A stretch of DNA of 64,000 nucleotides from Dugong dugon (GCA_030035585.1 CM057475.1:2427501-2491500), one strand, 5' to 3'. Counted from the stretch's first letter, positions 24,115-36,081 are shown. Notes: a model not told the origin generated them from the letters alone. Made by a program: numbers and translations.

Positions 24115-27100
24115 GTGGTCTCAAACAATGTTTGTCCTTTATTAACTAAGTTCACTCAGCATAGTGCCTTCCAGATTCTTCCATGTTATGTTTCACGGAT
24201 TCTTTGTTGTTCTTCTTTATCTTTGCGTAGTATTCCATTGTGTGAATATACCATAATTTGTTTATCCATTTATCCATTGATGGGCACCTAGGTTGTTTCC
24301 ATCGTTTTGCTCCTGTAGACAGTGCTGCGGTGAACATGGGTGTGCATATATCTATTCATATGACGGCTCCTATTTCTCTAGGATATATTTCAAGGAGCAG
24401 GATTGCTGGATCGTGTAGTACTTCTATTCTAGCTTTTTAAGGAAGTGCCAAATCAATTTCCAAAGTGGTTGTACCATTTTTCATTCCCACCAACATGTGT
24501 AAGTGTTCCAGTCTCTACTACCTCTCCAACATTTATTATTTTGTGTTTTTTGGATTATTGCTACCCTTGTTGGGGTGAGATGGTATCTCATGTAGTTTTG
24601 ATTTGCATTTCTCTAATGGTTAAAGATCGGGAGCATTTCCTCATGTATCTATTAGCCACCTGAACGTCTTCTTTGGCAAACTGCCTGTTCATATCCTGTG
24701 CCCATTTCTTAACTGGGTTATTTGTCTTTGTGTTGTTGAGGTCTTGCTGTATCTTCTAGATTTTAGAGATTAGACACTGATAGGGTTTGTCATAGCCAAA
24801 ATTTTTTTCCCAGTCCGTAGGTTGTCTTTTTACTCTTTTGGTGAAGTAGTTTGATGAGCTTAAGTGTTTGATTTTTAGGAGCTCCCAGTTATCTAGTTTC
24901 TCTTCTGGTGTTTGTGCATTGTTATTTATCGTTCCTATTGTGTTTATGCCATGTATTAGGGATCCTAACATTGTACCTATTTTTCTTCCATAATCTTTAT
25001 TGTTTTGGATTTTGTATTTAGATCTTTGATCCATTTTGAGTTAATTTTTGTGTGTGCTGTGACATATGGGTCTTGTTTTATTTTTTTTGCAGATGGATAT
25101 CCAGTTATGCCAGCACCATTTGTTAAAGGGATTGTCTTTTACCCATTTAATGGACTTTGGGTCCTTGTCAAATATCAGCTGCTCATAGGTGGATGAATTT
25201 ACCTCTGGATTCTCAATTCTGTTCCACTTCTTTATGCATCTGTTGTTATACCAGTACCAGGCTGTTCTGACTACCGTGGTGGCATAATGGGTTCTAAAAT
25301 CAGGTAGTGTGAGGCCTCGCACTTTGTTCTTCTTCTTGAGTAATGCTTTACTTATTTGGGGCCTCTTCCCTTGCCAAACAAATTTGGTGATTTGTTTCTC
25401 CATCTCGTTAAAAAATGCCGGTGGAATTTGGATCGGGATTGCATTGTATCTGTAGATTGCTTTGGGTAGAATTGACGTTTTCACAATGTTGAGTCTACCC
25501 ATCCATGACCAAGGTATGTTTTTCCACTCACGCCGGTCTCTTTTGGTTTCTTGCAGTAGTGTCTTGTAGTTTTCATTGTATAGGTCTTTTACATCTCTGG
25601 TTAGATTTATTTTTAAGTATTTTATCTTCTTGGAAACTATTGTAAATGGTATTGATTTGGTGATTTCCTCTTTGAGGTTGTCTTTGTTGGTGTAAAGGAA
25701 TCCAACTGATCTTTGTATGTTTATCGTGTATCCTGAAACTTTGCCAAAATCTTCTATTAGTTCCAGTAGTTTTCTTGTGGATTCTTTGGGGTTTTCTGTG
25801 TATAAGATTATATCATCTGCAAATAGAGATACTTTGACTTCTTCCCTACCAATTTGGATGCCGTTTCTTTCTTTTTCTAGCCTAGTTGCTCTGGCTAGGA
25901 CCTCCAGCACAATGTTGAATAAGAGTGGTGATAAAGGGCATCCTTGTCTGGTTCCCGTTCTCAAGGGGAATGTTTTCAAAGTCTCTCCATTTAGGATGAT
26001 GTTGGCTGTTGGCTTTGTATAAATGCCCTTGATTACATTGAGGAATTTTCCTTCTATTCCTATTTTGTTGAGAGTTTTTATCATGAATGGGTGTTGGACT
26101 TTGTCAAATGCCTTTTCTGCATTGATCGGTAAACTCATATGGTTTTTGTCTTTTGTTTTATTTATGTGATGGATTACATTGATTGTTTTTCTAATGTTGA
26201 ACCATCCCTGCATAGCTGGTATAAATCCCACTTGATCATGGTGAATTATTTTTTTGATATGTTGCTGAATTCTGTTGCTAGAATTTTGTTGAGGATTTTT
26301 GTGTCAATGTTCATGAGGGAAGTTGGTCTGTAATTTTCTTTTTTTGTGGTGTCTTTACCTGGTTTTGATGTCAGAGTTATGCTGGCTTCATAGAATGAGT
26401 CTGGGAGTATTCCAACCTTTTCTATGCTTTGAAATACCTTTAGTAGTAGTGGTGTTAACTCTTCTCTGAAAGTTTGGTAGAATTCTCCAGTGAAGCCATC
26501 CAGGCCAGGGTTTTTTTTCTTGGGGGTTTTTTAATTACCTTTTCAATCTCTTCTTTTGTTATGAGTTTATTTAGTTGTTCTACCTCTGTTTGTGTTAGCT
26601 TAGGTAGGTATTGAATTTCTAGAAATTTGTCCTTTTCCTCTAGGTTTTCAAATTTGTTAGAGTACAATTTTCCATAGTATTCTTTTATGATTCTTTTCAT
26701 TTCAGTTGGGTCCGTTGTGATATCACCCATGTCATTTTCTTATTCAGGTTATTTTCTTCCTCTCCTGTTTTTCTTTTGTCAGTTTGGCGAATGATTTATC
26801 GATTTTGCTGATGTTTTCCAAGAGCCAGCTTTTAGTCTTATTAACTCTTTCAGTTGTTTTTCTTTTCTCTATTTCATTTAATTCCACTCTAACTTTTATT
26901 ATTTCCTTTCTTCTGGCACCCGAGGGCTTCTTTTGTTGCTTTCTTTCTGCTTGTTCGAGTTGTAGATTTTGACCCTTTCTTCTTTTGGATGTGCGCATTT
27001 ATTGCTATGAATTGACCTCTGAGCAGTGCTTTTGCTGCGTCCCAAAGGTTCTGGTAGGATGTGTTTTCATTCTCATTTGATGCTGTGAATTTCTTTATTC

Positions 27101-27905
27101 CATCCTTAATTTCTTCTGTCACTCACTAGTTTTTGAGCAAGATGTTTTTCAGTTTCTATATGTTTGATTTTTTTCCCTTTTCCTGTTATTGATTTCTACT
27201 TTTATGGCTTTATCGTCAGAATGGATACTTTGTCGTAATTAAATGCTTTGGATTTAAGACTTGCTTTATGGCCTAATATGTGGTCTTTTTTGGAGAATGT
27301 TCCATGTGTGTTGGAAAAGAAAGCATACTTGGCTGCTGTTGGGTGGAGTGTTAGGTATGTCTGTGAGATTAAGTTGGTAGATTGTGACAGTAAGATCTTC
27401 TGTGTCTTTACTGAGCTTCTTTCTGGCTGTTCTGTCCTTTACCGAAAGTGGTGTATTGACGTTTCCTACTGTTATTGTGGAGCTGTCTATGTCTTTTTTC
27501 AATGTTGTTAGAATTTTTTTAATGTATTTTGGAGCCCTGTCATTGGGTACGTTAAGTATTTATTATGGGTATGTCCTCCTGGTGTATTGACCCTTTAATT
27601 ATTATATAACGTCCTTCCTTATCTTTCATGGTGGATTTTACTTTAAAGCCTATTTTGTCAGAGATTAATATTGCCCCTCCAGCTCTTTTATGAGTGTTGT
27701 TTTCTTGATCTGTTTTTTTCTGTCCTTTGAGTTTTAGTTTGTGTTTTTAAGTCTAAGATGTGTCTCTTGTAGGCAGCATACAAATGAATCATGTTTTTTA
27801 ATCCATTCTGCCACTCTCTTTCTCTTTATTGGTGCCTTCAGTCCATTGACATTCAGCATAATTATTGATGGGTATGAGTTTAGTGCTATCATTTTGATGT
27901 CTTGT
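24115..27905 (-). pseudogene. L1 ORF2 relic, copy 3
   Basis: The longest open stretch is 26231-25041 (396 codons), covering the RT fingers and palm: [27 protein letters not shown] and [14 protein letters not shown]. The C-terminus (ALSTGAKRWKQPRCPSMDKW and WYIHTMEYYAKIKK) is at 24337-24152. The endonuclease region around 27900-27270 is in broken frames. Stops and frameshifts prevent a full protein. 25421-26563 shows no difference by eye from copy 2, while sequence on both sides differs by several percent or more. Confidence 0.88.
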
Positions 27906-28333
27906 GTGTGTGTGTGTTGTTCACAGTTTCTTTGTTCCTCTTAATTTTTTGTGCTGAGTCATTTTTCTCTATGCATTTTCTTTTCATCTTTTTCATTTTT
28001 GGTTTTGTATTTGCTGAGTCTTTATTTATTTTTTTCTATTTTGATGGGTAGGATTGTTAGTTTCCTTTGTGGTTACCTTAATATTTACTTCTATTTTTCT
28101 AAGTTTAAATCACTCTTTTATTTCTTTATATCATCTTGACTTCCTCTCCATATGAAAGATCTATGACTACATTTTTTAGTCCCCTTGTTTTGTTTTAATG
28201 TTGTCATCTTTTATGTATTGATGTCTCTGTTTCCATACTTACCATGTTTTAGCTTTGGTTTTTTTGACTTCCCTTTCTGGGTTGGTATCTAGTTGCTCTG
28301 TCCTGTGTTCTAGTCTTGGGTTGTTATCTGACG

Positions 28334-29270
28334 TTATTGATTTTCTAACGGGAGGACACTCTTCAGTATTTCTTGTAATATTGGTTTGGTTTTTGCAAAT
28401 TCCTGAAACTTCTGTTTATTTGGAAATGCCCTAATTTTGCCATCATATTTGAGAGACAGTTTTGCTGGATGTATAATTCTTGGTTGGCAGTTTTTTTTCT
28501 TCAGGGCTTTATATATGCCATCCCATTGCCTTGTTGCCTGCATGGTTTCTGCTGAGTAGTCCAAGCTTATTCTTATTGACTCTCCTTTGTAGATGACTTT
28601 TTGGTTCTGCCAAGCCACTCTTAAAATTCTCTCTTTATCTTTGGTTTTGGCAAGTTTGATTATAATATGTCTTGGTGACTTTCTTTTGGGATCTACCTTA
28701 TGTGGGGTTTGATGAGCATCTTGGGTAGATATCTTGTCATCTTTCACGATTGCAGGGAAGTTTTCTGCCAATAAATCTTCAACAACTCTTTCGGTATTTT
28801 CTGTTGTCCCCCCCATTCTGATACTCCAGTCATTTGTAGGTTATTCCTCTTGATAGAGTCCCACATAATTCTTTGGGTTTCTTCATTTTTTAAAATTTCT
28901 TTTATCTTATTTTTCCTCAAATAAGTTGGTGTCAAGTGCTTTAGCTTCAGTCTCACTAATTCTGACTTCCATTGCCTCAATTCCCCTCCTGTGTCTCTCT
29001 ATTGAGTTGTCTAATTCTGAAATTTTATTGTTAATCCTCTGGATTTCTGTTTGCTGTCTCTCTATGGATTCTTGCAGTCTGTGAAATTTGTCATTATGCT
29101 CTTCTCTAATCTTACATTCCTCTATTGCTTTGTATGTTCTAGGATTGTTCTGCATTTTGAACGATCTCTTTCCTGATCTCTTGAACAGTTCAGTATATTA
29201 ATCTTTTGTATTTTACCTCCGGTAATTCCAAGAAGTTCTCTTTCTCCAGAAAATTTCTTGATGCATTGTT
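28334..29270 (-). pseudogene. L1 ORF1 relic, copy 3
   Basis: Three overlapping frame pieces. A coiled coil is at 29155-28907 (HRLQESIERQQTEIQRINNK). A middle part is at 28980-28744. A C-terminal RNA-binding part is at 28816-28334 (KRKSPRHIIIKLAKTKDKER, then DYSAETMQATRQWDGIYK). Two frameshifts separate them. The coiled coil matches copy 2 rather than copies 1, 4 and 5. Confidence 0.8.
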
Positions 29271-30672
29271 TTGGGAGCTTGGTGAAGCCATCATGGTCTG
29301 CCTCTTTATGTGATTTGATACTGACTGTTGTCTCTGAGCCATCAGTAAGTTATTATATTTATTTTGTGTTTACTTACTGTGTCCTAGCTTTCTTGTTTTG
29401 TTTCGATATACTCAAATAGGCTTCTCCTGTGAGCTAGTTTGATTATTGGTTCTTTTGAAGCTCTAACGTCCTCTCACCAGGTGGTTAGATCTGTTACTAG
29501 GTATGTGAGCCCAGGAGTCCATTTATTTTCTTGTATGGATTCATCTCAGGTGACCAGGTAGTCCGTCACTAAGTGTGTGGTGTAGGGTCTCACCTACAGT
29601 CCTAGGCAGGCAGGGGTGATTGGTGTAGGCACAGGTATCTGTCTGCAGTAGGAGGTCACGTGTTTAGCATTGCAGGGGACTGATGGCTGCCTCTGAGTGT
29701 TTGGAAGGAAAGTGTGTCCTTGTTCCCTAGTGGGGGTAGGTGGGTGGGTGCAGCCAGTTTGTGCACCCCGTGCTGTTGGTTGTAAGGAATGGGAGGCACC
29801 ATTTATTATTGGACCCCTGTTGTGAGTGGTTAGTTGGCATGGGTGGAGCAGGTGAGGACCCTGCTTAGTGGGTAGGGGAGCGTCAGATGTCGTGAACTTG
29901 CCACTTCACCTTATAACTGATGCAGTTGAAGTTAGGCTTCAGGTATATACTCTGTTGTACTGTGGTAATGAGGGACTGCGCTGTTGAAGTGGGCCCACAC
30001 AGGCTTATGCCAGGGTGAAAGGCATTCAGACTCTGTGGACCTCTTATGCCTGTGCCTACACAAAGAAGCTGTGCTTACCTTGAGTTCCCAGCTTAGGCCA
30101 GCTGGCAGATTAGTTTTTCCTGTTTATTCCCTCATCAAGGCGGGGAGAATGGCTCAGGATGCATGTTGGTCCTACTTCAGCCCAGGGGATCTGGAAATTG
30201 GTGAAGCCAGCCTGCGACCTGGTGCAGAGCAGGGAGGGGACAGGTAAATGGGAGAGTGGTTTTTCCCAAAGGAGGTGTTTTTTACTCTGCGTGGTAGGTC
30301 AGACACATGTACTTATCTTTTGTTGATTGATTGCCACTTTTCACTGGTTCTGGAGGCCCGAGTAGACTCTTTGCCACTTTGTCTCTTGGGTTGTGGAAAA
30401 CTCCTCCTGAGCACCACTGGTTGCCTCACCATGCACACCAGCCAATCCAGCCTGAAAAGTGCCGGCTCTCGCCAGGTTAGGCCTGGCAACTCCTTGCTGC
30501 TTCTAAACTGTTTCTCACTCCCCCTGCCACTCAGTCTGATCCTCAACTTTGCCTTTGATGTTTAATGCTCCTGGATTGTCATATATAATCGACTCACTTG
30601 TTTCTTCATGTCTTTATTGTAAGAGGGACCAGAGGAAGCGTCTGACTACTCTGCCATCTTGGCCCTGCCTCC

Positions 30673-30688
30673 CCACCTTGGTCTCCTT
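30673..30688. repeat. Target-site duplication, right copy (L1 copy 3)
   Basis: Partner of 23133-23148, 15 of 16 bases identical, directly next to the L1 5' end. Confidence 0.9.
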
Positions 30689-31062
30689 ATGCCTCTGGAT
30701 CAACAGGCAGAGAAAAGAGTTACCATATTGGCTGATGTGATTGATTTTGATTACCGAGAGGAAATTGGATTGATATTATATAATGGAGATAAAGAAGAGT
30801 ATGTCTGGAATGCAGTAGATCCCTTAGGACGTCTCTTAGTACTAACATGCCTTGTGATTAAAGTCAGTGAAAAACTACAGCAACCCAATTCCAACATGAC
30901 TACTAATGGCCCAGACCATTCAGGAATGAAAGTTTGAGTCATCCCACCAGTCAAAGAACCACAACCAGCTGAGATGCTTGCTGAGGTCAAGGGGAATATG
31001 GAATGAGTGGTGGAAGAAGGTAGTTTTAAATACCAGTTACGACCACATGACCAGTTGCTGAA
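30689..31062 (+). pseudogene. ERV-L dUTPase relic
   Basis: dUTPase hydrolyses dUTP and keeps uracil out of viral DNA. ERV-L elements carry one at the 3' end of pol. The open segment (within 30659-30937) reads VTILADVIDFDYREEIGLIL, with the Asp-Tyr pair of dUTPase motif III, then KEEYVWNAVDPLGRLLVL, a motif IV-like region. The 5' part of the domain is left of the inserted L1 (about 23040-23132). A stop at 30936 and further stops follow. The glycine normally following the motif III DY is Glu here. Assignment is from domain pattern and position just before the 3' LTR. Confidence 0.82.
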
Positions 31063-31278
31063 ATGAGGCCTGTAATTGTTAAGAGTATTTCTGCCTTGTG
31101 TGTGTGCATCAAATATTTTTGTTTTCTTCTGTTATAAAATATAAGATGTAAACAGGGCTAGTAGTATTCGGTTGTATGTGTGTTCCTTATATCATGTTAG
31201 GCATAAGTACGACTTTATAATTTTCTTTATTCAGAGACTGTGTATGGTTTAAGGAGATTGTACAGGTGCCAGGCTGAC

Positions 31279-31289
31279 AAGGGGTGGAC
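31279..31289 (+). other. Candidate polypurine tract
   Basis: A purine-rich run ('aaggggtgga') sits immediately before the 3' LTR, where plus-strand priming occurs in retroviruses. Assignment is by position. Confidence 0.6.
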
Positions 31290-31792
31290 TCTGATCGTTA
31301 AGGTTGTATGTCAACTTGGGTGGGCCATGATTCTCAGTAGTTTGGCAGTTATGATGTAGTTTGGTAGTTATATGATAATGTGATCACTTTCATGATGAGA
31401 TTTGATGTAATGGATAACCTCCATGATGGGATCTGCTGTGAGTAGCCAATCAGTTGAAAGGGCATTTCCTTGGGGGTGTGGCCTGCATCAAATATAAGTG
31501 GACTTTCTGTCAGAGCTTGCGGGCTTTTGGTTGCTCTGGATACTGCAAATGGCTGCTGTTCGTCTGACCTCCGGTTTTGGGATTTGAGCTAGCAGCTTAC
31601 CTGCTGTCTGACCTGCCAGTCTTGGGTTCATCAGCCGCTATGGCTACATGAATCCAGTAGCCTCCAGTCAGACCCGTGAACTTCGGATGTTCCGATCTCT
31701 ACAACCATGTGAGCCATTTCCTTGATATAAATCTCTGTATACATTTATATGCTTTACTGCTTTTACTTCTCTGGAGAACCCAGCCAAAGACA
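31290..31792 (+). repeat. 3' LTR of the ERV-L provirus
   Basis: Begins 'tctgatcgttaaggttg' with 'gtcaacttgggtgggcc' and 'gatataaatctctgtatac'. It ends 'gagaacccagccaaagaca'. It pairs with the 5' LTR at 17206 and is diverged from it, so the insertion is old. Confidence 0.85.
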
Positions 31793-32835
31793 ATTATGTA
31801 TTCATTCAACAAATGTTAATTTAGCACCTATTATATGCCAGTTTGGAGTCCCTGGGTGGTACAAATGATTAACATGCTTGGCTGCTAACCAAATAGTTGG
31901 CTGTTCCAGTCTACCCAGAGGAGCCTTGGAAGGAAGGTCTGAAAATCTGCTTCCAAAAAGTTAGCCATTGAAAACCCTATGGAGCACAGTTCTACTCTGA
32001 CACACATGGGGTTGCCATGAGTTGGAATTGACTCTATGGCAACCGGTTTTTGGTTTTATATGCCAGTGATGTCTATCTGCTGGGGATAGAGCTCCTATCA
32101 ATATAATGACTCTGTCATCTTGGAGCCTGTGTTCTAATGATAGAAGAAAATGAGATGTGGTGTGCTGTTTATTAAAGTGTGATTCAGAGAGGGCCGCTTT
32201 GAGATAAGTATTGTAATGAACACAGATTTGAATGAAGTAAGGCAGTGGGTTCTGAATATTCCAACCAGATGGTATACCCTGTGCTGTGAACCCGAGGCTA
32301 GATTACTGTGTGCCGGAACAGTGATGAGCCAGGCTGTAAAGAGGTTAGTGAGTTATGGAAAACACATAAGAGATGTTGTCAGAAGTAGCTGGTGCTAGGT
32401 TTGGCCTTATTGACCACCATACGCACAATAATTTTATTTTAACTGAGAAGCAACACTTGAAAGGTTTTGCGCAAAGGAACACATGCTCTGATTCATGTAT
32501 ATCTCTGGATTCTGTGCAGTGGAAATGCTGGCAGAGGGGTGGAGAAGGAGGTCAAGAGCAAAATCAGGGAGGTCAGTTAGCAGTAGTCAACATGAAGGAT
32601 AGAAGTGACTTATACTAGCTTGGATATTGTGAAAGTCAGGTGATGTTTGGACTTCTGATATAATTTGAAGTTGTATCCAAAACAGGATTTGCTATTGGAT
32701 TGGATTGTGAATACTAGACAAAGAGAATAATCAAGGATGACCTCAAAGATCTTGCCCTGAGGCACGGGATATATGGTGATACCGTTAACTAAGATGTGGA
32801 AAAATGGGGAGAAGCAGTTTTGGCAGAAATAAGTA
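31793..32835 (-). repeat. L2 LINE, antisense, split by a SINE
   Basis: 31797-31842 is the reverse complement of the L2 3' end ('attcattcaacaaatg', 'agcacctattatatgccag'). 32056-32835 continues as antisense L2 body ('caggatttgctattggattgg', 'aatcaaggatgacctcaaagat'). The SINE at 31843-32055 interrupts it. Confidence 0.75.
31843..32055 (+). mobile_element. AfroSINE-type SINE (longer variant)
   Basis: Has 'gagtccctgggtggtac', 'ggctgctaaccaaatagttgg' and the tail 'ttggaattgactctatggcaac'. It carries an extra block in the middle relative to 6079. Perfect 12-bp target duplication ttatatgccagt (31831-31842 and 32056-32067). Confidence 0.93.
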
Positions 32836-32849
32836 AAAATATAAGTAAA

Positions 32850-33430
32850 TCTAAGCAAATATTGTCTGTATAAAATAGAAGTAACATTTGTTTTCTTGGT
32901 TTAAAAAGGACAAAAATAAAATATTGAAAAATGGTAGCATGTGAGTCAGTTACCAGTTGATCAGAATTGTGTTCTAAGATTCCTTTATTGTTTAGAAGAA
33001 ATTTTTTGTGTTAAATATGAATGGTAAAATTTAACGGGTAGAAGTGTATAAATTCCCAACTCTTAAAGCGGAGAAAATAAGGGGAAAACCACCCCCAAAA
33101 CAATTACCAAATATATCAGATTGAGTTAGACCAAAAAAGGAAAATGAAAGAGAGGAGGAAAGTAAGTAACAATTAGAACAAGTGGAAAGTATAAGTTAAA
33201 CTAAGGAGACCAATCCAGATATTTTAGTAATTACAGTACATTCAAAGGGACTAAATGCTCTTGTTAAAAGATACTGTTGAAGTGCATTTTAGAAAGTCTA
33301 GCTATATGGGGTTTGAAGATCACACATGAAATGGAACATGAAACTTTGGAATGTAAAAGGAGTAATAATGTACAGTCAAATACTGAACAAAATAGATTTT
33401 CAGTATACCATCAGGGTCCCAGTGGTCCTA
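32850..33430 (+). repeat. Ancient L1 fragment, sense
   Basis: Weak similarity to the ORF2 start region of old L1M-type elements, for example 'gggactaaatgctcttgttaaaag' where the endonuclease N-terminus lies. Heavily decayed; assigned by eye. Confidence 0.4.
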
Positions 33431-33436
33431 AATTTA

Positions 33437-34012
33437 AAAATTTTTTATTATTTTTTTATTGTTGGAAAGTATATGTAACACAGCATTTGCCAATTCAACA
33501 TTTTTTGGGTGTACAACTTAGTGATATCAATTACATTAGTTATGTTATACAACTGTCTCCCTTAATGGATGCCAGATCTCCCATCATCATAAACAGAAAC
33601 TGCTTCCCAAACAGCGGCTTTCTCTCTATCCCTCTCTCCCGCCCCTGGTAACCACTGATAAACTTTGGTCTCTGTACATTTGCCTATTGTTATTTCATAT
33701 AAGTGATGTCATACAATATTTGTCCTTTGTCATTTACTTATTTCACTCAGCAAAATGTTTTTAAGGTTCATTCATCATTCATGTTATAGCATGTATCATG
33801 ACTTCAGTTCTCTTTATGGTTGAATAGTATTCCATTGTATGTATATACTATATTTTTGTTTATCCATTAGTCTGTTAATGGACATTTAGGTTGTTTCCAC
33901 CTTTTGGCTGTTGTGAACAGTGCTGCAGTGAACATTGATGTACATGTTTCTGTGTGGATGCTTTCAAGTCCTTTGAGTGTATCCCTAGCAGTGAAATTGC
34001 TGAGTCATATTT
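33437..34012 (-). mobile_element. 5'-truncated L1 3' end
   Basis: Antisense L1 tail: T-rich start, then 'ggtaaccactgataaactttgg', 'catacaatatttgtcctttg', 'gaatagtattccattgtatg' and 'gtttatccattagtctg'. Only the ORF2 C-terminal end and 3'UTR remain. Confidence 0.85.
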
Positions 34013-34172
34013 TGGAGCCCTGGTGGCACAGTGGTTAAGAGCTTAGCTGCTAACCAGCAGGTCAGCAGTTTGAATCCACCGGCTGCTCCTTGGAAACCCT
34101 ATGAGGAAGTTCTTTGTCCTGTAAGGTCACTATGAGTCAGAATTGACTCAGTGGCAATGGGAATGATCAAAT
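34013..34172 (+). mobile_element. AfroSINE-type SINE
   Basis: 'tggagccctggtggcacagtgg', 'ttagctgctaaccagcaggtc' and 'gagtcagaattgactcagtggc'. It is appended to the truncated L1 end. No clear target duplication found. Confidence 0.88.
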
Positions 34173-34189
34173 TTAGTTTTTGAGTTTGT

Positions 34190-35147
34190 TTTTGAAGTAG
34201 TTCTAACTAGTTGTAAGGACTGATATTTTTTTTTTTTTACAATTATAAGCTATAAGAAATTTGAATGATTAAAAAGAAAATTCACTTATATTTTTTATTC
34301 TGTCTTGCAGTTACCATATGGGTCAATGGGTCCTATTTATAAATCTAAGAAATAGGATTGTAGTGATCTTATTTTTCCTAATTTTGAAGCATTTTGCTAT
34401 TTTATCACCAAAATAGCTATTTTTGTCATTAAACCTGAAGAGTTTAATGCACATGGGAAATTGATTCTTTATACAAAGCACCCTAGCAATTATCTAAACA
34501 TTACGATTGTTTCCAACTATGTTAAATAGACTAAAATGGTAAGGAAATAGAAGCCTCATGGAATTACTTGGAAAGATAATGCAGTAGTGAAATAAATCAT
34601 CACTGTACTTTTATCTTTCAATTTACTGAGTTGCCCAAATTAATGCATCAACTATGATGAAGGTATAAAATAAGTCTGGAGACACCATCTTTGTAGTTTC
34701 TTTCTTTCTTTCTGTTTAGCTCTAATTGAACATAGTTGAGAATTCAGAATTTTTCATTTTTATTGTTAATAGCAAACAGCAGAAATTGACAGGAGGAAGA
34801 CTTTTCATAGTTTAATAGACAAATCAGAAAATGAATTCAAAGAGAGAAGGTAGAATAGATACTAATGATGATGGTGTAATTGATTGTAGAAGTGAAATCT
34901 CAGACTATTGAGTTTTAAATGAGGATATTCTAGGTGAGTAAAGCTGTGTATCTGATCCTGTTACAAGAACAGTCTGAATGTGTACTTCCTTTGGATGTTA
35001 GTATTCCTTATGAATTCCAGCTGTAATGTAAATATACCCCAGCCAATAGAATTTTACTTTGCACATGTGGAACTTAATGCTTTCTGAAATTTAATATGGT
35101 AGTAGTATATAGAATAGAGAAGGATGAAATTGGAAACATGTACATTA
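34190..35147 (+). other. KZFP intron, mostly unique, with a possible KZFP-exon relic
   Basis: No repeat family recognised. 34428-34477 resembles part of the C2H2 exon (about 36337-36386) and is described under findings. The rest shows no coding potential by eye. Confidence 0.45.
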
Positions 35148-35152
35148 GTGAG

Positions 35153-35633
35153 TGTCATGGTTTGAATTATGTCCCCCCAAAAATCTGTGTATCAGTTTGG
35201 CTACGCCATGATTCCTGGTATTATGTGATTTTCCTGTATGTTGTAAACCTGCCTGTATGATGTTAATGAGGCAGGATGGGTGGCAGTTGTGTTAGTAAGG
35301 CAGAACCTGATCTACAAGACTGGATTGTGTCCTGAGGCAATCTCTTGAGATATAAAAGACAGAAGTGAGCAGTGAGACAGGGGGACCTCATACCATCAAG
35401 AAAGCAGTGCCGGGAGCAGAGCGCATCCTTTGGACCAGGGTCCCTGTGCCAAGAAGCTCCTAGTCTGGGGGAACATTGATGAGAAGGCCGACAGAGAGAA
35501 AAAGCCTTCCCCTGGAGCTGACACCCTGAATTTGGACTCTCAGCCTACTTTGACTGTGGGGAAATAAACTTCTCTACGTTAAAACCATCCACTTGTGGTA
35601 TTTCTGTTATGGCAGCATTAGATAACTAAGACA
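35153..35633 (+). mobile_element. Solo LTR (MaLR type)
   Basis: 481 bp, starting 'tgtcatggtttgaattatg' and ending 'aactaagaca'. Perfect 5-bp duplication gtgag (35148-35152 and 35634-35638). Internal landmarks 'gagatataaaagacag' (TATA-like) and 'gaaataaacttctc' (poly(A)-signal-like) are shared with 19279 and 56276. It lies about 450 bp before the C2H2 exon, in the same orientation. Confidence 0.94.
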
Positions 35634-35638
35634 GTGAG

Positions 35639-36081
35639 GCTCTTGCTTCAGGAGATAAATCCTGATATATTTGTTCCAAATCTAAATGTTCGTTTGGTAT
35701 CTCTCCTTACCATAATTATTTACTGTTTTTCTTATGATTCTACTTACTACTTTCTGGACTGATCTTATTCTCTGTGAGGTTCCCTACCCCAGAATCAAAG
35801 AGTCATCCAAATTTCATTTATTTATTTATTGTTATTTCAAATTCTCTGTTTTTGAACATCACATTTACAAAATGCCTAATTATTGTGTTTTGTTGCCAGA
35901 TGCCTACCATTTTGTGCTACTGCAAGTTAGTTGTTTTTCCAAACCTTGGAGAGCAAGGAAGTATGCCCTTTTGATTACTTTCACATGAAAAGACTGGGCT
36001 ATAATAAGACATTTGAATATATCTCTTTCATAGGAAATATGTTAACACTTATAAATTACGGTAAATTATTCTCATTTCTAG
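35639..36081 (+). other. KZFP intron end and C2H2-exon acceptor
   Basis: Apparently unique sequence ending in the pyrimidine-rich acceptor 'ttattctcatttctag' at 36081. An in-frame Met at 35931 makes the open frame look longer, but the KRAB-b phase and family pattern place the exon start at 36082. Confidence 0.75.

Larger units (their letters stand above)
23149..30672 (-). mobile_element. L1 LINE copy 3, full length, inserted in the ERV-L dUTPase
   Basis: A 7,524-bp element on the - strand: 5'UTR 30672 to about 29280, ORF1 about 29270-28334, ORF2 about 27905-24115, then 3'UTR to a T-rich tail at 23149. The 16-bp target duplication defines the ends exactly. Its 3'UTR ('gtgctttaagtgaaagtttac') differs from that of copies 1, 2 and 4, so it represents a second L1 lineage. 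ORF1 and ORF2 carry frame breaks. It lies opposite to the provirus and to the KZFP gene. Confidence 0.95.
17206..31792 (+). mobile_element. ERV-L-type provirus, fragmented, in the KZFP intron
   Basis: Two related LTRs (17206-17735 and 31290-31792) bracket gag, protease, RT, RNase H, integrase and dUTPase relics in that order, with no envelope gene. This is the layout of class III ERV-L elements. Removing the solo LTR (19279-19759) and the L1 (23149-30672) leaves roughly 5.5 kb of internal sequence, the usual size. Many stops and frameshifts are present. The flanking 5-mers (gttac and attat) do not match, so the target duplication is unconfirmed. Orientation is the same as the KZFP gene. Confidence 0.88.

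Noticed and set aside
17206-31792. Search for an envelope gene in the provirus
   Set aside because: dUTPase relic leads to a short tail, polypurine tract and 3' LTR. No transmembrane or surface-protein pattern was seen, as expected for ERV-L.
35931-36081. In-frame extension of the zinc-finger frame with a Met at 35931
   Set aside because: The acceptor at 36081, phase match to KRAB-b and the family pattern DFHILDD place the exon start at 36082. The extension is intron.
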